The notes: a model not told the origin generated them from the letters alone. 64,000 nt of DNA from Loktanella salsilacus (GCF_900114485.1 NZ_FOTF01000010.1:1-64000); one strand, 5' to 3'. Positions 17,585 to 27,332 are shown, numbered from the stretch's first letter. Numbers and translations: made by a program.

Positions 17585-18940
17585 ATGTCTGCGACCAGTT
17601 TTGCCAGTGCGATTGCTTTAGCTGCGACTATGGCGGCGGGTGTCGGTATCACCGGCGCTGCGGCGCAGGGCGTGGCAATTCCGGCCGAATTCCCGCCCAG
17701 CTCTTACACCGGCACGCAATATGTCGACAGCAAGGGCTGTGCCTTTGTACGCGCTGGCATGGATGGCCGTGTGAATTGGGTGCCGCGCGTGAACCGTGCG
17801 CGAGAGCAGCTGTGCAACTTTCAGCCGACCACGACGCGCACTGCTGCGGCACCGATGCCCGATCCGCTGCCAAATGTGCCGATCATCACGGTGAACAATA
17901 CGCCAGCCCCAGTTGCTGCGCCTGCGCCCCGTGCGGCCACGCCGCGTGCAAGTGCACCCGTCCGCATTGCCGCTGCTGCACCTGCGGCCGCTGCGCCGAC
18001 AATCCGTGCTGCCACGCCATCCGCGACTGTTCAGCCCGCCACGGCCCGCGTCGTCAGTCCTCCCGCGCCGCGCCGCATCACGCTGGCAGAGGCGTGCGAA
18101 GGCAAGAGCGGCGTTCAGCGCGGCTATATCAGCGCCAGCACAGGTCAGCCGATTGATTGCGGCGGCGCGCCGCGCGTGGCTGCTGTGATGCAGCCGCCGC
18201 TGGTGGCCGCTGGCCCCGCACCGCTGCGTCTGACGCTGGCTGCCGCTTGTGCGCAGCAGGTGGCAACTGGCCGTACGCTGATCAATGCCGCGACCCGCCA
18301 ACCCATCGTCTGCGACGTGCCCGCCGCCACCGTGGTCGCCAGCGTGCCGCAGGCGCGTGTTGCGGCACCGACGGTTGCTTCCGCCAGTGCCTGCGGGATC
18401 GACGGGTTCAATTCTGACGGTCGCTATCCTGTGCGCTGCGGCCCGCAAGCCTTGTCGCCATCGGGCGGCGCAACCGCCTTGGCCAGCGCTGCGCTGCCGC
18501 GTACCGCGACGGTGTCTACGCGGACCGCAAAGCCGCTCTTTGGTGCGGGTCCTGTACCTGCCTCTAACATCCCGGCCAGCCGCGTCACGGTGCCCAATGG
18601 CTATGCGCAGGTCTGGGACGATGGCCGCATTAACCACCAACGCGGCCTGCCAAAGACGCAAGCCCGTGTCAGCAGCCGCTCTGTCGCGCGCGCCGCAGTC
18701 CAAGCGCCAGCCGCTGCGACAACCGGTCACCGCTATGTGCAGGTCGGCAGCTTTGGCGATCCGGCGAACGCGGCGCGGCTGATTGCACGTCTGCAGGCCG
18801 CTGGTCTGCCTGTCGCTTCTGCCAAGTCGGGTAGCGTTAAGGTCATTGCAGCGGGTCCGTTCCGGTCTGCCGCCGACCTGAACCGCGCCCTTGGCATGGT
18901 GCGCGGCATGGGCTTTGCAGACGCTTACCTGCGCAGCTAA
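17585..18940 (+). CDS. Secreted SPOR-domain protein with internal repeats
   Basis: The 451-residue protein has a signal peptide (about 1-28, AAAQG cleavage region), a cysteine-containing segment near 45-78, an Ala/Pro-rich linker, two homologous Cys-bearing repeats at about 163-193 (ITLAEAC...GYISASTGQPIDC) and 214-244 (LTLAAAC...LINAATRQPIVC), and a C-terminal SPOR domain from about 375 (RYVQVGSFGDPANAARLI). SPOR domains bind denuded septal peptidoglycan, so a role in division or wall remodelling in the periplasm is likely. The MSATS start fits the signal peptide; a start 13 codons earlier is less likely. Confidence 0.85.
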   Translation: MSATSFASAIALAATMAAGVGITGAAAQGVAIPAEFPPSSYTGTQYVDSKGCAFVRAGMDGRVNWVPRVNRAREQLCNFQPTTTRTAAAPMPDPLPNVPIITVNNTPAPVAAPAPRAATPRASAPVRIAAAAPAAAAPTIRAATPSATVQPATARVVSPPAPRRITLAEACEGKSGVQRGYISASTGQPIDCGGAPRVAAVMQPPLVAAGPAPLRLTLAAACAQQVATGRTLINAATRQPIVCDVPAATVVASVPQARVAAPTVASASACGIDGFNSDGRYPVRCGPQALSPSGGATALASAALPRTATVSTRTAKPLFGAGPVPASNIPASRVTVPNGYAQVWDDGRINHQRGLPKTQARVSSRSVARAAVQAPAAATTGHRYVQVGSFGDPANAARLIARLQAAGLPVASAKSGSVKVIAAGPFRSAADLNRALGMVRGMGFADAYLRS

Positions 18941-18962
18941 GTTTCACGTCTGGGACTTTTCA

Positions 18963-18996
18963 AAAGGGCGCTGCGGATCACCGCGGTGCCCTTTTT
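18963..18996 (+). terminator. Intrinsic terminator of the SPOR gene
   Basis: A long stem (aaagggc...gccctttt, with an inner gcgg/ccgc stem) is followed by a T run, 23 bp after the stop. It may also serve the convergent gene ending at 19000. Confidence 0.85.
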
Positions 18997-18999
18997 CGT

Positions 19000-20013
19000 T
19001 TAGCTATCGCAGATGGATTGCAGCTGCAGCCATGCGGCATCCGTTAGCACCGGCTGCGGCTCTGACCCGCCCAGCGGTTTGGCTGTCATCAGACGCGCCC
19101 CGTTCTGGCCGCGCGCGGTGCGCAGTTCGGCATAGGGGGCGGTGGGGATTTTTGCGGCACCAAAGGCGGCGATCAGCTGCGGTTCGGTGACAGGCGGCTG
19201 GCCCTGATCCAGCAGATAGGCCGCATAGCTGGCCAGCGCGGAATCTGGCAAAGCGCCGGAGGTCAGCAAGTGCACCGTCGCGCGCAGGCCCGCGTGGCGC
19301 AAAATATCTTGCACGGGATCGTCATCGCGTGTGCGCGCGGCGACGATATCGCCGGCGGTCACAAAGGGATCGTCGTAGCGCACCAGAGTCGCGCGGTCGA
19401 TCACCGACAGATTGCCGGGCAGGCTGGCGGGTCCAGGCAAGACGCCGGGTAGGACGATGACCTGCCCTGTGCGGTTCATGCCGAACAGGCGCGTTTGCAG
19501 CGTTTGCAGGGCCGCGCGCCCCTGCGCGCCCCGGCAGGCGGGGCCCGTGCTGGCCTGCAGATGCCCCAGAACCGCTGCCCCAACCTGCGCTCGCCGCAGA
19601 TCGCTAAGCGATCCTGCCGCCTGATCGCGCAGCAAAGCAGGCCCCCAAGTCGCCGCAGCCACGGTCACGGCGATCAGCACGGCTGCGGTCAGCCCTTGGC
19701 GCAGGCGGCCACGGCGCGGCTGCGCTTTGACGATCTGCCCGCGCACTGTGTTGATGGCGTCGATCATGATCGGATCGTCGATTTCCAGCGATTCTGCTGC
19801 ATCCGCATCGGGGGCAAAAACGGCGGGGACAACGCCTTGATTAAGCTGCACAATCGCTGGCAGCGACCAATGCGACAGGGGCCGCCCGGCCGCGTCCGAC
19901 ACCACAAGCGTGGCGTTCCCGAAAGAGACGATGACCTCTCGCCTTTGGTCGGTGCGCGCGGCGCGCCACAGGCCAAGGCTTTCTAGTCTGTCGTATTGCG
20001 AAAGTGCGGTCAT
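19000..20013 (-). CDS. Conserved hypothetical single-pass membrane protein
   Basis: The 337-residue protein has a cytoplasmic N-terminal part (about 1-100), one transmembrane helix near 106-127 (LTAAVLIAVTVAAATW) and a periplasmic C-terminal part. Two Cys residues (in PACRG, and near the C-terminus in SICDS) could form a disulfide. No enzymatic motif is recognised. It converges on the SPOR gene and is followed upstream by an acyl-CoA ligase on the same strand with a 49-bp gap. The name cannot be refined without a search. Confidence 0.65.
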   Translation of the reverse strand: MTALSQYDRLESLGLWRAARTDQRREVIVSFGNATLVVSDAAGRPLSHWSLPAIVQLNQGVVPAVFAPDADAAESLEIDDPIMIDAINTVRGQIVKAQPRRGRLRQGLTAAVLIAVTVAAATWGPALLRDQAAGSLSDLRRAQVGAAVLGHLQASTGPACRGAQGRAALQTLQTRLFGMNRTGQVIVLPGVLPGPASLPGNLSVIDRATLVRYDDPFVTAGDIVAARTRDDDPVQDILRHAGLRATVHLLTSGALPDSALASYAAYLLDQGQPPVTEPQLIAAFGAAKIPTAPYAELRTARGQNGARLMTAKPLGGSEPQPVLTDAAWLQLQSICDS

Positions 20014-20062
20014 ATTGCCTGTCTTTAGTTACTCAGACCCTAACCCACGCAGCCGCGCACGC

Positions 20063-21691
20063 CTAGGGGGTGCGGCCCGCAAGCTTGCGCAATTCGAACT
20101 TCTGGATCTTGCCGGTAGATGTTTTTGGCAGTTCGCAGAACACGATGCGTTTGGGGCATTTGAAGCCCGCCAGACGGGCGCGGGTATGGGCGATCAGCTC
20201 TTCCGCCGTGGCCGTACGGCCCGCCTTTAGCTCGATAAAGGCGCAGGGCACTTCGCCCCATTTGTCATCGGGCTGGGCGACAACGGCGCACAGGCTGACG
20301 GCGGGGTGGTGCATCAGCGCGCTTTCCACCTCGACAGAGGAGATATTTTCCCCGCCAGAGATGATGATATCCTTGGCCCGGTCGGTGATCTGGATATAGC
20401 CGCCGGGATGCTGGACAGCCAAATCTTCGGTATGGAAATAGCCGCCGGCAAAGGCTTTTTCCGTCGCTGCGGGGTTGCGATAATAGCCTTTCATCACCGC
20501 ATTGCCGCGCATCACAATCTCGCCCTGCGTTTCCCCGTCGCGCGGCACGCCCTGCATCCCGTCATCGACGACATAGATGTCATCCATCATCGGCATCAGC
20601 ACGCCTTGCCGCGCCTTGATGGCTGCCCGCTCTTCCCCCGGCAGCGCGTCCCACGCCGCGTTCCAGATGCATTCCGTTGCCGGGCCATAGGTTTCGGTCA
20701 GCCCGTAAACCTGCGTGATATTGAACCCCAGCTCGCCCACAGCGGCCAGCAAGGCGGCCGCAGGCGGCGCGCCAGCGGTGAACACCTCGACCGTGTGATC
20801 AAAGGCGCGGCGGTCGGCGTCAGCCGCGTTGACGATCAGGTTCAGCACGATGGGGGCACCGCCGAAATGGGTGACGCCGTGATCGGCAATCGCCGCATAG
20901 ATCGCAGCGGCGGTGATGTCGCGGCAACACACGGCGGTGCCACCCAGCAGCGGCATCATCCATGTATGCGTCCAGTTGTTGCAGTGAAAAAGCGGCACGA
21001 TCTGCAGCATCACCGGGAACAGCTGCATGCGCCACGAAATCTGGTTGCCCATCGTCGCAAGGTAAGCGCCGCGATGGTGATACACGACGCCCTTGGGCCG
21101 CCCGGTGGTGCCAGAGGTATAGTTCAGCGCGAGGCTTTCCCATTCATCCTGCGGCATAATCCACGCGAAATCTGGCGCGCCGCTGGCGACAAGGTCCTCA
21201 TACAGGCGATGCCGCCCGGTGGCGGGGATACCGGCCACAGCGTCGGGGACCTCGATCAGGATCGGGGCAGGGGTGGTCATCAGGGTGATCGCGGTTTCGA
21301 CCAGCGCGATGAACTGGCTGTCGATCAGGGCGACTTTGGCCCCGCTGTGGTCAAAGATATAGGCGATGGTGTCGGCGTCCAGCCGGGTATTGATCGTGTT
21401 CACGACCGCCCCGCAGGCAGGGGCGGCAAATGACGCCTCTGACTGGGCGGGTATGTTGGGCAAGAGCGTCGATACGACATCGCCGGGGGCCACACCCAGC
21501 CCGGTCAGCGCATGGGCCAACTGACTGATACGGTCTGCATATTCGGCGTAGGTCAACGCGGTGTTGCCATAGACCAGCGCGGTGTGATCCGCAAAAACAT
21601 CCCGCGCGCGCCGCAGGTGGGTCAGCGGCGTCAGCGCTACAAAATTCGCAGCTGTTTTGCCCAGTCCCGTCTCGTCCGTCATCCAACCCAT
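20063..21691 (-). CDS. Acyl-CoA ligase (medium-chain or methylmercaptopropionate type)
   Basis: The 542-residue AMP-forming ligase contains the P-loop YTSGTTGRPKGV, GLTETYGPAT, the hinge segment QITDRAKDIIISGGENISS and the catalytic lysine in LPKTSTGKIQKFELRK. The N-terminus MGWMTDETGLGKTAANFVAL is one I associate with roseobacter ligases annotated as medium-chain acyl-CoA or 3-methylmercaptopropionyl-CoA ligase (DmdB); substrate cannot be set from sequence. The start is decided by a GAAGGGGGA site 7 bases upstream. The longer frame runs antisense into the sulfotransferase gene. Confidence 0.85.
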   Translation of the reverse strand: MGWMTDETGLGKTAANFVALTPLTHLRRARDVFADHTALVYGNTALTYAEYADRISQLAHALTGLGVAPGDVVSTLLPNIPAQSEASFAAPACGAVVNTINTRLDADTIAYIFDHSGAKVALIDSQFIALVETAITLMTTPAPILIEVPDAVAGIPATGRHRLYEDLVASGAPDFAWIMPQDEWESLALNYTSGTTGRPKGVVYHHRGAYLATMGNQISWRMQLFPVMLQIVPLFHCNNWTHTWMMPLLGGTAVCCRDITAAAIYAAIADHGVTHFGGAPIVLNLIVNAADADRRAFDHTVEVFTAGAPPAAALLAAVGELGFNITQVYGLTETYGPATECIWNAAWDALPGEERAAIKARQGVLMPMMDDIYVVDDGMQGVPRDGETQGEIVMRGNAVMKGYYRNPAATEKAFAGGYFHTEDLAVQHPGGYIQITDRAKDIIISGGENISSVEVESALMHHPAVSLCAVVAQPDDKWGEVPCAFIELKAGRTATAEELIAHTRARLAGFKCPKRIVFCELPKTSTGKIQKFELRKLAGRTP

Positions 21692-21793
21692 GTGCGATCC
21701 CCCTTCACCTTGATGCCCTCGCTTGGCAGAGTGGGGCAGAGGTTTGAACTTGGCAATGGGGGCCGTGATGACTGACGCAAGCGGCACGCACCG

Positions 21794-22441
21794 ATGATCC
21801 TGTCGTCCGGACGGCGCTATGCCTTTGTCCACATACCCAAGACCGGCGGTACCGCCATGGCTCTCGCGCTGGAAGCGCGGGCGATGAAGGACGACATCCT
21901 GATCGGCAACACACCCAAAGCCAAGCGCCGCAAAGCGCGCCTGCAGGGCCTGACCGCGCCGGGGCTGCTGTGGAAACATAGCCGCTTGCGCGATGCGGAG
22001 GGTATTTGCGACATGACGGGTTGGCGCATCTTTACGCTGGTGCGTAATCCGTGGGACCGGATGGTCAGCTACTATCACTGGCTACAGGCGCAAACCTTCG
22101 CCCACCGCGCCGTCACGCTTGCACGGTCTCATGGTTTCAGCGCCTTCCTGAACCACCCTCATACCGTCGCAAGCCTACTGGCCCAGCCCTATGCGTCCTA
22201 TGTCACGGATGCGGCAGGTGTGATGCGCGGCACGGATTTCATTCGTCTGGAACAGGCGAAAACTGATCTCGACCCCATCTTCGCCCACCTCGGCTTTCGC
22301 TTCGATCTGCCCATCGCCAACACATCACAGCGCGCAAAGGACTGGCGGCCCTATTATGCGGACGCCGATGCCGCCCTTATCGCCCGCCTTTGCGCCGCCG
22401 ATATCGCAAGGTCAAACTACCACTTCGACCCGCCAATATAA
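21794..22441 (+). CDS. Sulfotransferase-family protein
   Basis: The 215-residue protein begins with FVHIPKTGGTAM, the PAPS 5'-phosphosulfate-binding motif of sulfotransferase family 2, and has the 3'-phosphate segment VRNPWDRMVSYYHW near residue 80. It probably transfers sulfate from PAPS to a carbohydrate or other acceptor. It is encoded alone, divergent from an acyl-CoA ligase and away from the polysaccharide clusters, so its acceptor is unknown. A strong terminator follows the stop codon directly. Confidence 0.85.
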   Translation: MILSSGRRYAFVHIPKTGGTAMALALEARAMKDDILIGNTPKAKRRKARLQGLTAPGLLWKHSRLRDAEGICDMTGWRIFTLVRNPWDRMVSYYHWLQAQTFAHRAVTLARSHGFSAFLNHPHTVASLLAQPYASYVTDAAGVMRGTDFIRLEQAKTDLDPIFAHLGFRFDLPIANTSQRAKDWRPYYADADAALIARLCAADIARSNYHFDPPI

Positions 22442-22443
22442 AA

Positions 22444-22471
22444 AAGGACCGCACCCCAAGGCACGGTCCTT
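22444..22471 (+). terminator. Intrinsic terminator of the sulfotransferase gene
   Basis: The stem aaggaccg paired with cggtcctt begins 3 bp after the stop codon, preceded by an A run. It merges into the dispersed element at 22474. Confidence 0.75.
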
Positions 22472-22473
22472 CC

Positions 22474-22541
22474 ATTCTTCTGGTCCCAAATACCTTTGGG
22501 GGTGAATTGGCCGTCTGGCCAAGAGGGGGGCAAAGCCCCCC
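22474..22541 (-). repeat. Dispersed 3'-end element, copy 3
   Basis: Core on the minus strand (plus strand reads attcttctggtcccaaatac at 22475-22494, then a ctttggggg run), with the hairpin ggggggcaaagcccccc at 22525-22541. It sits between two convergent genes. A second hairpin (gcgggcgcaacctgcgcccgc, 22549-22569) lies between it and the fadB-like stop. Confidence 0.8.
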
Positions 22542-22577
22542 GCCAGCGCGGGCGCAACCTGCGCCCGCAACCGCAAT

Positions 22578-24782
22578 TTATGCGGCCTTGTCAGCCTTCG
22601 GCCCAAACCGCTCGTAAAAGCTCTGACCTTTGTCTGCCATTTCGCGCAGCAGCGCGGGGCAGGCAAAGCGGTCGCCGAACTTTTCCGTCAACTGGTCGCA
22701 TTGGTCCGCCGCATAAGGCGCACCGATGATGTCGAGCCAGCTGAACGGGCCGCCGGACCATGGCGCAAAGCCCCAGCCCAGGATCGCGCCGACGTCGCCT
22801 TCGCGAATGTCGGTCAGCACGCCGTCTTCCAGGGCGCGCACGGCTTCCAGCACCTGCGCGAACAGCAGACGGTGCTGCACGGTGGTCAGGTCGGGCTGTT
22901 CGTCCGCAACGGGATATTGCACGGCCAGCTGGTCCCATAGGCCCGCGCGCTTGCCCTTGTCGTCGTAGGCATAGAAGCCAGAGGCCGACTTGCGCCCCAT
23001 CCGGCCCTGATCGGCCATGGCGAACAACACCTCGTCCACAGCGCCGTCGGGATAGGCATCGCCCATCGCCAGCTTGGTCGCCTTGGCGATCTTGACGCCC
23101 AGATCAATGCTGGTTTCGTCAACCAGCTGCAGCGGGCCCAGCGGCATGCCGACCAGTTTCGCTGCGTTTTCGATCAGCGCAGGCTCTACCCCTTCGGCGA
23201 CCATGCGGATGCCTTCGTTGATGTAGGGGATGATGCAGCGGTTGGCGTAGAAGAAGCGCGCGTCGTTCACAACGATCGGTGTCTTGCGGATCTGGCGCAC
23301 GAAATCCAGCGCCTTGGCTACGGCGACATCGCCGGTGGCCTTGCCGCGAATGATCTCGACCAGGTTCATCTTGTCCACGGGGCTAAAGAAGTGGATGCCG
23401 ATGAACTTGTCCGCATCATTGGCGGCTGCGGCCAGTTCGGTGATCGGCAAGGTCGATGTATTGGTGGCAAAGATGCAATCGGGGCCAGTGACGGCCTGCA
23501 CCTTTTTGGTGACCTCGGCTTTGACGGACATGTCCTCGAACACCGCTTCCACGATCAGATCGCAGTCTTTCAGCGCGGCGTAGTCGGTGGTCGCGTTGAT
23601 CAGGCTCAGGACCTGCTCTTTCTTCTCGGCAGTTGCCTTTTTGCGGGCGATGCCTTTGTCCATGTAATCCGCGGTATAGGATTTGCCCTTGTCAGCCGCC
23701 TCTTGCTTGGCATCGATCAGCACGACCTTGATGCCTGCCATGGCGGACACCAGCGCGATGCCCGCGCCCATCATGCCAGCGCCGATGATGCCGATCTGTT
23801 TGACCTTTTGATCGGCCACATCAGGACGGTTTGCGCCTTTTTCAAGCGCCTCTTTGTTGATGAACAGGCTGCGGATCATGGCAGAGGACGACGGGTTCAG
23901 CAGGACATTGGTAAACCAGCGCGCCTCGATCTTCAGCGCGGTGTCAAAGGGGACCATCGCGCCTTCATAGACGGCGGACAGCAGCGCCTTGGCGGCGGGA
24001 TAGACGCCCATCGTGTTGCCGTTGACCATGGCAGAGGCACCGACGAAGGTCATGAAGCCAGCGGGGTGATAGGGCGCACCGCCGGGCATCTTATAGCCCT
24101 TCTGGTCCCAAGGCTTAACGATGTCTGCGTCCTTGGCCTGCAATACCCATGCCTTAGCGGCGGATAGCAGTTCGTCTGCCGGCACGACCTCGTCAATCAC
24201 CCCAGCGCGCATCGCGCCTTTGGGGTCGTTCATCTTGCCCTGCAGCAGCAGGGGCGATGCGGCCATCGCGCCCAGCTTGCGCGAAATGCGGGTCGTGCCG
24301 CCCGCGCCGGGGAAAATACCGACCATAATTTCCGGCAGGCCGATCTTGGCCTTGGCATTGTCGGCGGCAAAGATGCGGTGACAGGCCAGCGGGATTTCCA
24401 GACCGATGCCGAGCGCGGTGCCGGGCAGGGCGGCAGCGATGGGCTTGCCGCCTTTCAGGGTCTTGGGATCCATGCCCGCACGCTCGATCTTGCGCAGTAC
24501 GGCATGCATGGCCATGACGCCGTCAAAGATGCCTTGCGCAGGATCGTCGCTGTCGTCGCGCATCTTGGCGATGATGTTCAGGTCCATGCCGCCCGCAAAA
24601 GAGCCCTCTTTGCCAGAGGTGATGACGATGCCCTTTACAGCCTCGTCCGCCAGCGCCTGATCGACCAGGGCGTCCAGATCGGCAAAGCCTTGCTGGCTCA
24701 TGACGTTCATCGACTTGCCGATGGTGTCCCAGGTGATGACGGCAACGCCGTTGGCGTCGGTGTTCATGGTGAAATCGGTCAT
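22578..24782 (-). CDS. FadB-like bifunctional enoyl-CoA hydratase / 3-hydroxyacyl-CoA dehydrogenase
   Basis: The 734-residue enzyme carries out hydration and NAD-dependent oxidation in beta-oxidation. The crotonase domain (about 1-190) shows EGSFAGGMDLN for the oxyanion hole and both catalytic glutamates in EIPLACHR and LPEIMVGIFPGAGG. The dehydrogenase part starts with IGIIGAGMMGAGIALVSAMA near residue 314, and HFFSPVDKMNLVEII carries the catalytic His. The start at MTDFTM follows AAAGGGA. It is the last gene of the minus-strand fatty-acid block and pairs with the thiolase upstream. Confidence 0.92.
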   Translation of the reverse strand: MTDFTMNTDANGVAVITWDTIGKSMNVMSQQGFADLDALVDQALADEAVKGIVITSGKEGSFAGGMDLNIIAKMRDDSDDPAQGIFDGVMAMHAVLRKIERAGMDPKTLKGGKPIAAALPGTALGIGLEIPLACHRIFAADNAKAKIGLPEIMVGIFPGAGGTTRISRKLGAMAASPLLLQGKMNDPKGAMRAGVIDEVVPADELLSAAKAWVLQAKDADIVKPWDQKGYKMPGGAPYHPAGFMTFVGASAMVNGNTMGVYPAAKALLSAVYEGAMVPFDTALKIEARWFTNVLLNPSSSAMIRSLFINKEALEKGANRPDVADQKVKQIGIIGAGMMGAGIALVSAMAGIKVVLIDAKQEAADKGKSYTADYMDKGIARKKATAEKKEQVLSLINATTDYAALKDCDLIVEAVFEDMSVKAEVTKKVQAVTGPDCIFATNTSTLPITELAAAANDADKFIGIHFFSPVDKMNLVEIIRGKATGDVAVAKALDFVRQIRKTPIVVNDARFFYANRCIIPYINEGIRMVAEGVEPALIENAAKLVGMPLGPLQLVDETSIDLGVKIAKATKLAMGDAYPDGAVDEVLFAMADQGRMGRKSASGFYAYDDKGKRAGLWDQLAVQYPVADEQPDLTTVQHRLLFAQVLEAVRALEDGVLTDIREGDVGAILGWGFAPWSGGPFSWLDIIGAPYAADQCDQLTEKFGDRFACPALLREMADKGQSFYERFGPKADKAA

Positions 24783-24823
24783 GGGATAGTCCCTTTCAAG
24801 ATAGTTTGCAGCGCAAGTGCCAG

Positions 24824-25267
24824 TCAGGACGGCGCGTTGCCTTGCGGTTTTGCGTGAAGCAGATGGCGGTGCGATCCCGTCATGCCGCTGATCAATTCGG
24901 TTGCCCGCCAACGCCGCCCCTGCAGCGTCAACGTAATGGTCGAGGAGAAGCCGGGAATAATCCGCTGCCCGTGACTAAGCGTTTCGGTGGTATATTCGCC
25001 GTGGATCTGATCCTCGGTGACAAAGGTGGCGTGCTGCGCGACGCGGATCATATCAGTGACCCGCTGGACCTCGAATAGTGTGCGCCATTGGTCAAACTTT
25101 TCGCGCAGCATGTCCCTTGTGCCGATCACCGAACGCCCTTGGCAGCTGACCGTCACGAGAGGGCAACCCATCGTGTCGGCCCAGCCATCAAAATCATTTG
25201 CAAAGACCTGAACGATGACCTCGTCCAGCCAGGTTTGCAGAATGGCTTCGGCGTTCGGACCCGACAT
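24824..25267 (-). CDS. NTF2/SnoaL-like protein within the beta-oxidation block
   Basis: The 147-residue protein has no signal peptide and a pattern ([20 protein letters not shown], then strand-rich [12 protein letters not shown] and [15 protein letters not shown]) that suggests the cone-shaped NTF2-like fold used by SnoaL-type isomerases and many proteins of unknown role. It lies 4 bp after the thiolase and 41 bp before the FadB-like gene, all on one strand, so it is likely cotranscribed. A link to acyl-CoA metabolism is inferred from position only. Confidence 0.6.
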   Translation of the reverse strand: MSGPNAEAILQTWLDEVIVQVFANDFDGWADTMGCPLVTVSCQGRSVIGTRDMLREKFDQWRTLFEVQRVTDMIRVAQHATFVTEDQIHGEYTTETLSHGQRIIPGFSSTITLTLQGRRWRATELISGMTGSHRHLLHAKPQGNAPS

Positions 25268-25271
25268 CGCG

Positions 25272-26483
25272 TCAGACTCGCTCGATGATCGTGGCCGCAC
25301 CCATACCGGATGCGATGCACAGCGTGGCCAGACCCGTGGATTTGCCAGTCCGCTCCAGCTCGTCCAGCAGGGTGCCGATGATCATTGCGCCGGTCGCGCC
25401 CAGCGGGTGACCCATCGCGATGGAGCCGCCGTTCACGTTCACGACGGACGGATCGACGTTGAACCGCTGCATGAACCGCAGCACCACAGAGGCGAAGGCT
25501 TCGTTCACTTCGAACAGGTCGATGTCGGAAATGCTCATGCCGCTGTCAGCAAGGATCTTTTCCGTCACAGGCACAGGACCGGTCAGCATGATCGTAGGAT
25601 CGGTGCCGATCTTGGCCGTGGCGCGGATCACGGCGCGGGGTTTCAGGCCCATCGCCTCGCCCCATTCCTTGGACCCGACGAGGATACCGGCAGAGCCGTC
25701 CACGATGCCGGACGAATTGCCCGCGTGGTGGATGTGGTTGATCCGCTCAAGGTGCGGGTACTTCATCAGCGCGACCTTATCAAAGCCGGGCATGGTTTCG
25801 CCCATGTCTTTGAACGCAGGCTTGAGCCCGCCCAGCGACTGCATGTCCGTGCCGGGTCGCATGTATTCGTCGTGATCAAGGATCGAAAGGCCGTTCTGAT
25901 CGCGCACCGTGATGATCGACTTGGCAAAGCGCTTGTCATCCCAAGCGGCCTTGGCACGCCTTTGCGATTCAACGGCCAGCGTATCGGCATCTTCGCGGCT
26001 AAAGCCGTATTCGGTGGCGATGATATCGGCGCTGATGCCCTGCGGGACGAAATAGGTGTCCATCGCGATTGAAGGATCAACCGCAATCGCCGCGCCGTCG
26101 CTGCCCATGGCAACGCGGCCCATCATCTCGACCCCGCCAGCGATATAAGCCTGACCGGCCCCGCCGCGGATTTGGTTGGCCGCAAGGTTCACAGCCTCCA
26201 TGCCGGATGCGCAAAAACGGTTGATCGCAAGACCGGGAATGGATTGATCCAGATCGGACGCCAGAACGGCGGTCCGGGCAAGGCAACCGCCTTGCTCGCC
26301 GACTTGGGTGACATTGCCCCAGATCACGTCCTCGACGGCGTGACCTTCCAGATTGTTACGCTCTTTCAGCGCATTCAACACCCCAGCGGACAGGCGTGCA
26401 GAGGTAACTTCGTGCAGGCTGCCGTCAGCGCGGCCTTTACCGCGAGGGGTCCGCACGGCGTCGTAGATATAGGCTTCGGTCAT
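25272..26483 (-). CDS. Acetyl-CoA C-acyltransferase (thiolase)
   Basis: The 403-residue thiolase has the nucleophilic cysteine in [12 protein letters not shown] near residue 90, the [11 protein letters not shown] histidine segment and the C-terminal catalytic cysteine in [13 protein letters not shown]. Being next to a FadB-like enzyme, it probably does the last step of beta-oxidation (FadA role) rather than acetoacetyl-CoA synthesis. The start [15 protein letters not shown] is supported by a GAAAGGA site. It lies 14 bp from the GST gene upstream. Confidence 0.93.
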   Translation of the reverse strand: MTEAYIYDAVRTPRGKGRADGSLHEVTSARLSAGVLNALKERNNLEGHAVEDVIWGNVTQVGEQGGCLARTAVLASDLDQSIPGLAINRFCASGMEAVNLAANQIRGGAGQAYIAGGVEMMGRVAMGSDGAAIAVDPSIAMDTYFVPQGISADIIATEYGFSREDADTLAVESQRRAKAAWDDKRFAKSIITVRDQNGLSILDHDEYMRPGTDMQSLGGLKPAFKDMGETMPGFDKVALMKYPHLERINHIHHAGNSSGIVDGSAGILVGSKEWGEAMGLKPRAVIRATAKIGTDPTIMLTGPVPVTEKILADSGMSISDIDLFEVNEAFASVVLRFMQRFNVDPSVVNVNGGSIAMGHPLGATGAMIIGTLLDELERTGKSTGLATLCIASGMGAATIIERV

Positions 26484-26497
26484 GATAGGTCCTTTCT

Positions 26498-27130
26498 TCA
26501 GGCTGCCGGAAGGCTGCGCTGCATCAGATCGTATGGGTGTTTCCAGCCCGGCGTCGCCGCGATGCGGTCGAGCCAAGCGTCGATATTGGGGAATTCTTTG
26601 CGGTCAAATCCAAAGGGTTCCGTATAAAAAAGGTAGCCGCAGCAGGCGATGTCCGCGATGGTCAGCTCTTCTGTCGCGAGCCATTCACGGCCCGCCAAAT
26701 GCGCGTCCATGATTTTCAGCGCGGACTTCAGACGCATCAACAAAAAGTCGTTCACCTCTTTGCTGCGCTTCGCCTCTGGCAGATAATTCATGTTGAACCG
26801 TAGGGTGCCGGCCACGCCGCTGACCTTGTGGTTGTCAAAGAACATCCAGCGCAAAACCTCGCGGCGCTGATCGGCACTTTTGCCGCCCAGCTTGGATGTC
26901 TTGGACGTGATATAATCCTGAATAACCGCCGACTGGCTGATCACCAAATCGCCGTCCACCATCACAGGAACTTCGCCCATGATATTCAACTTGCGAAACT
27001 CAGGGGTTCGGCTGGCACCGTTGAAGAAATCGACAAACACCGGCTCCCACTCAACGTCCGCAAGGGTCATGGTCAGCGCAGCCTTATAGGCGTTCCCGCT
27101 TTCGCCAAAGCAATGCAGCTTAATCGTCAT
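26498..27130 (-). CDS. Glutathione S-transferase family protein
   Basis: The 210-residue protein has the GST layout: N-terminal thioredoxin-like domain (KLHCFGESGNAYKAALTM, then GEVPVMVDGDLVISQSAVI with the cis-Pro and SQS glutathione contacts near residue 65) and a C-terminal all-helical domain with TIADIACCGYLFYTEPF. Substrate unknown. It belongs to the fatty-acid block by strand and 14-bp spacing. The MTIKL start fits the domain; the longer frame is not supported. Confidence 0.85.
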   Translation of the reverse strand: MTIKLHCFGESGNAYKAALTMTLADVEWEPVFVDFFNGASRTPEFRKLNIMGEVPVMVDGDLVISQSAVIQDYITSKTSKLGGKSADQRREVLRWMFFDNHKVSGVAGTLRFNMNYLPEAKRSKEVNDFLLMRLKSALKIMDAHLAGREWLATEELTIADIACCGYLFYTEPFGFDRKEFPNIDAWLDRIAATPGWKHPYDLMQRSLPAA

Positions 27131-27332
27131 GTGGTGCCTCCCGTGATGTGCAGCGCCCGGTGGGGCGGTTGCGATTTGAGTACTTAGGGCAAGATGATAC
27201 CGAACCATCGCAACCCTATGTTAACGTTGTTCTGTTTTTATCACTTTACGGTACAGGCTGGAGAGCCGATGACCGCGCAAGGTGATGCCGCTCTGAGAAC
27301 GAGTAAACGCATCCGGGCAAGGTGGTCGCCGT

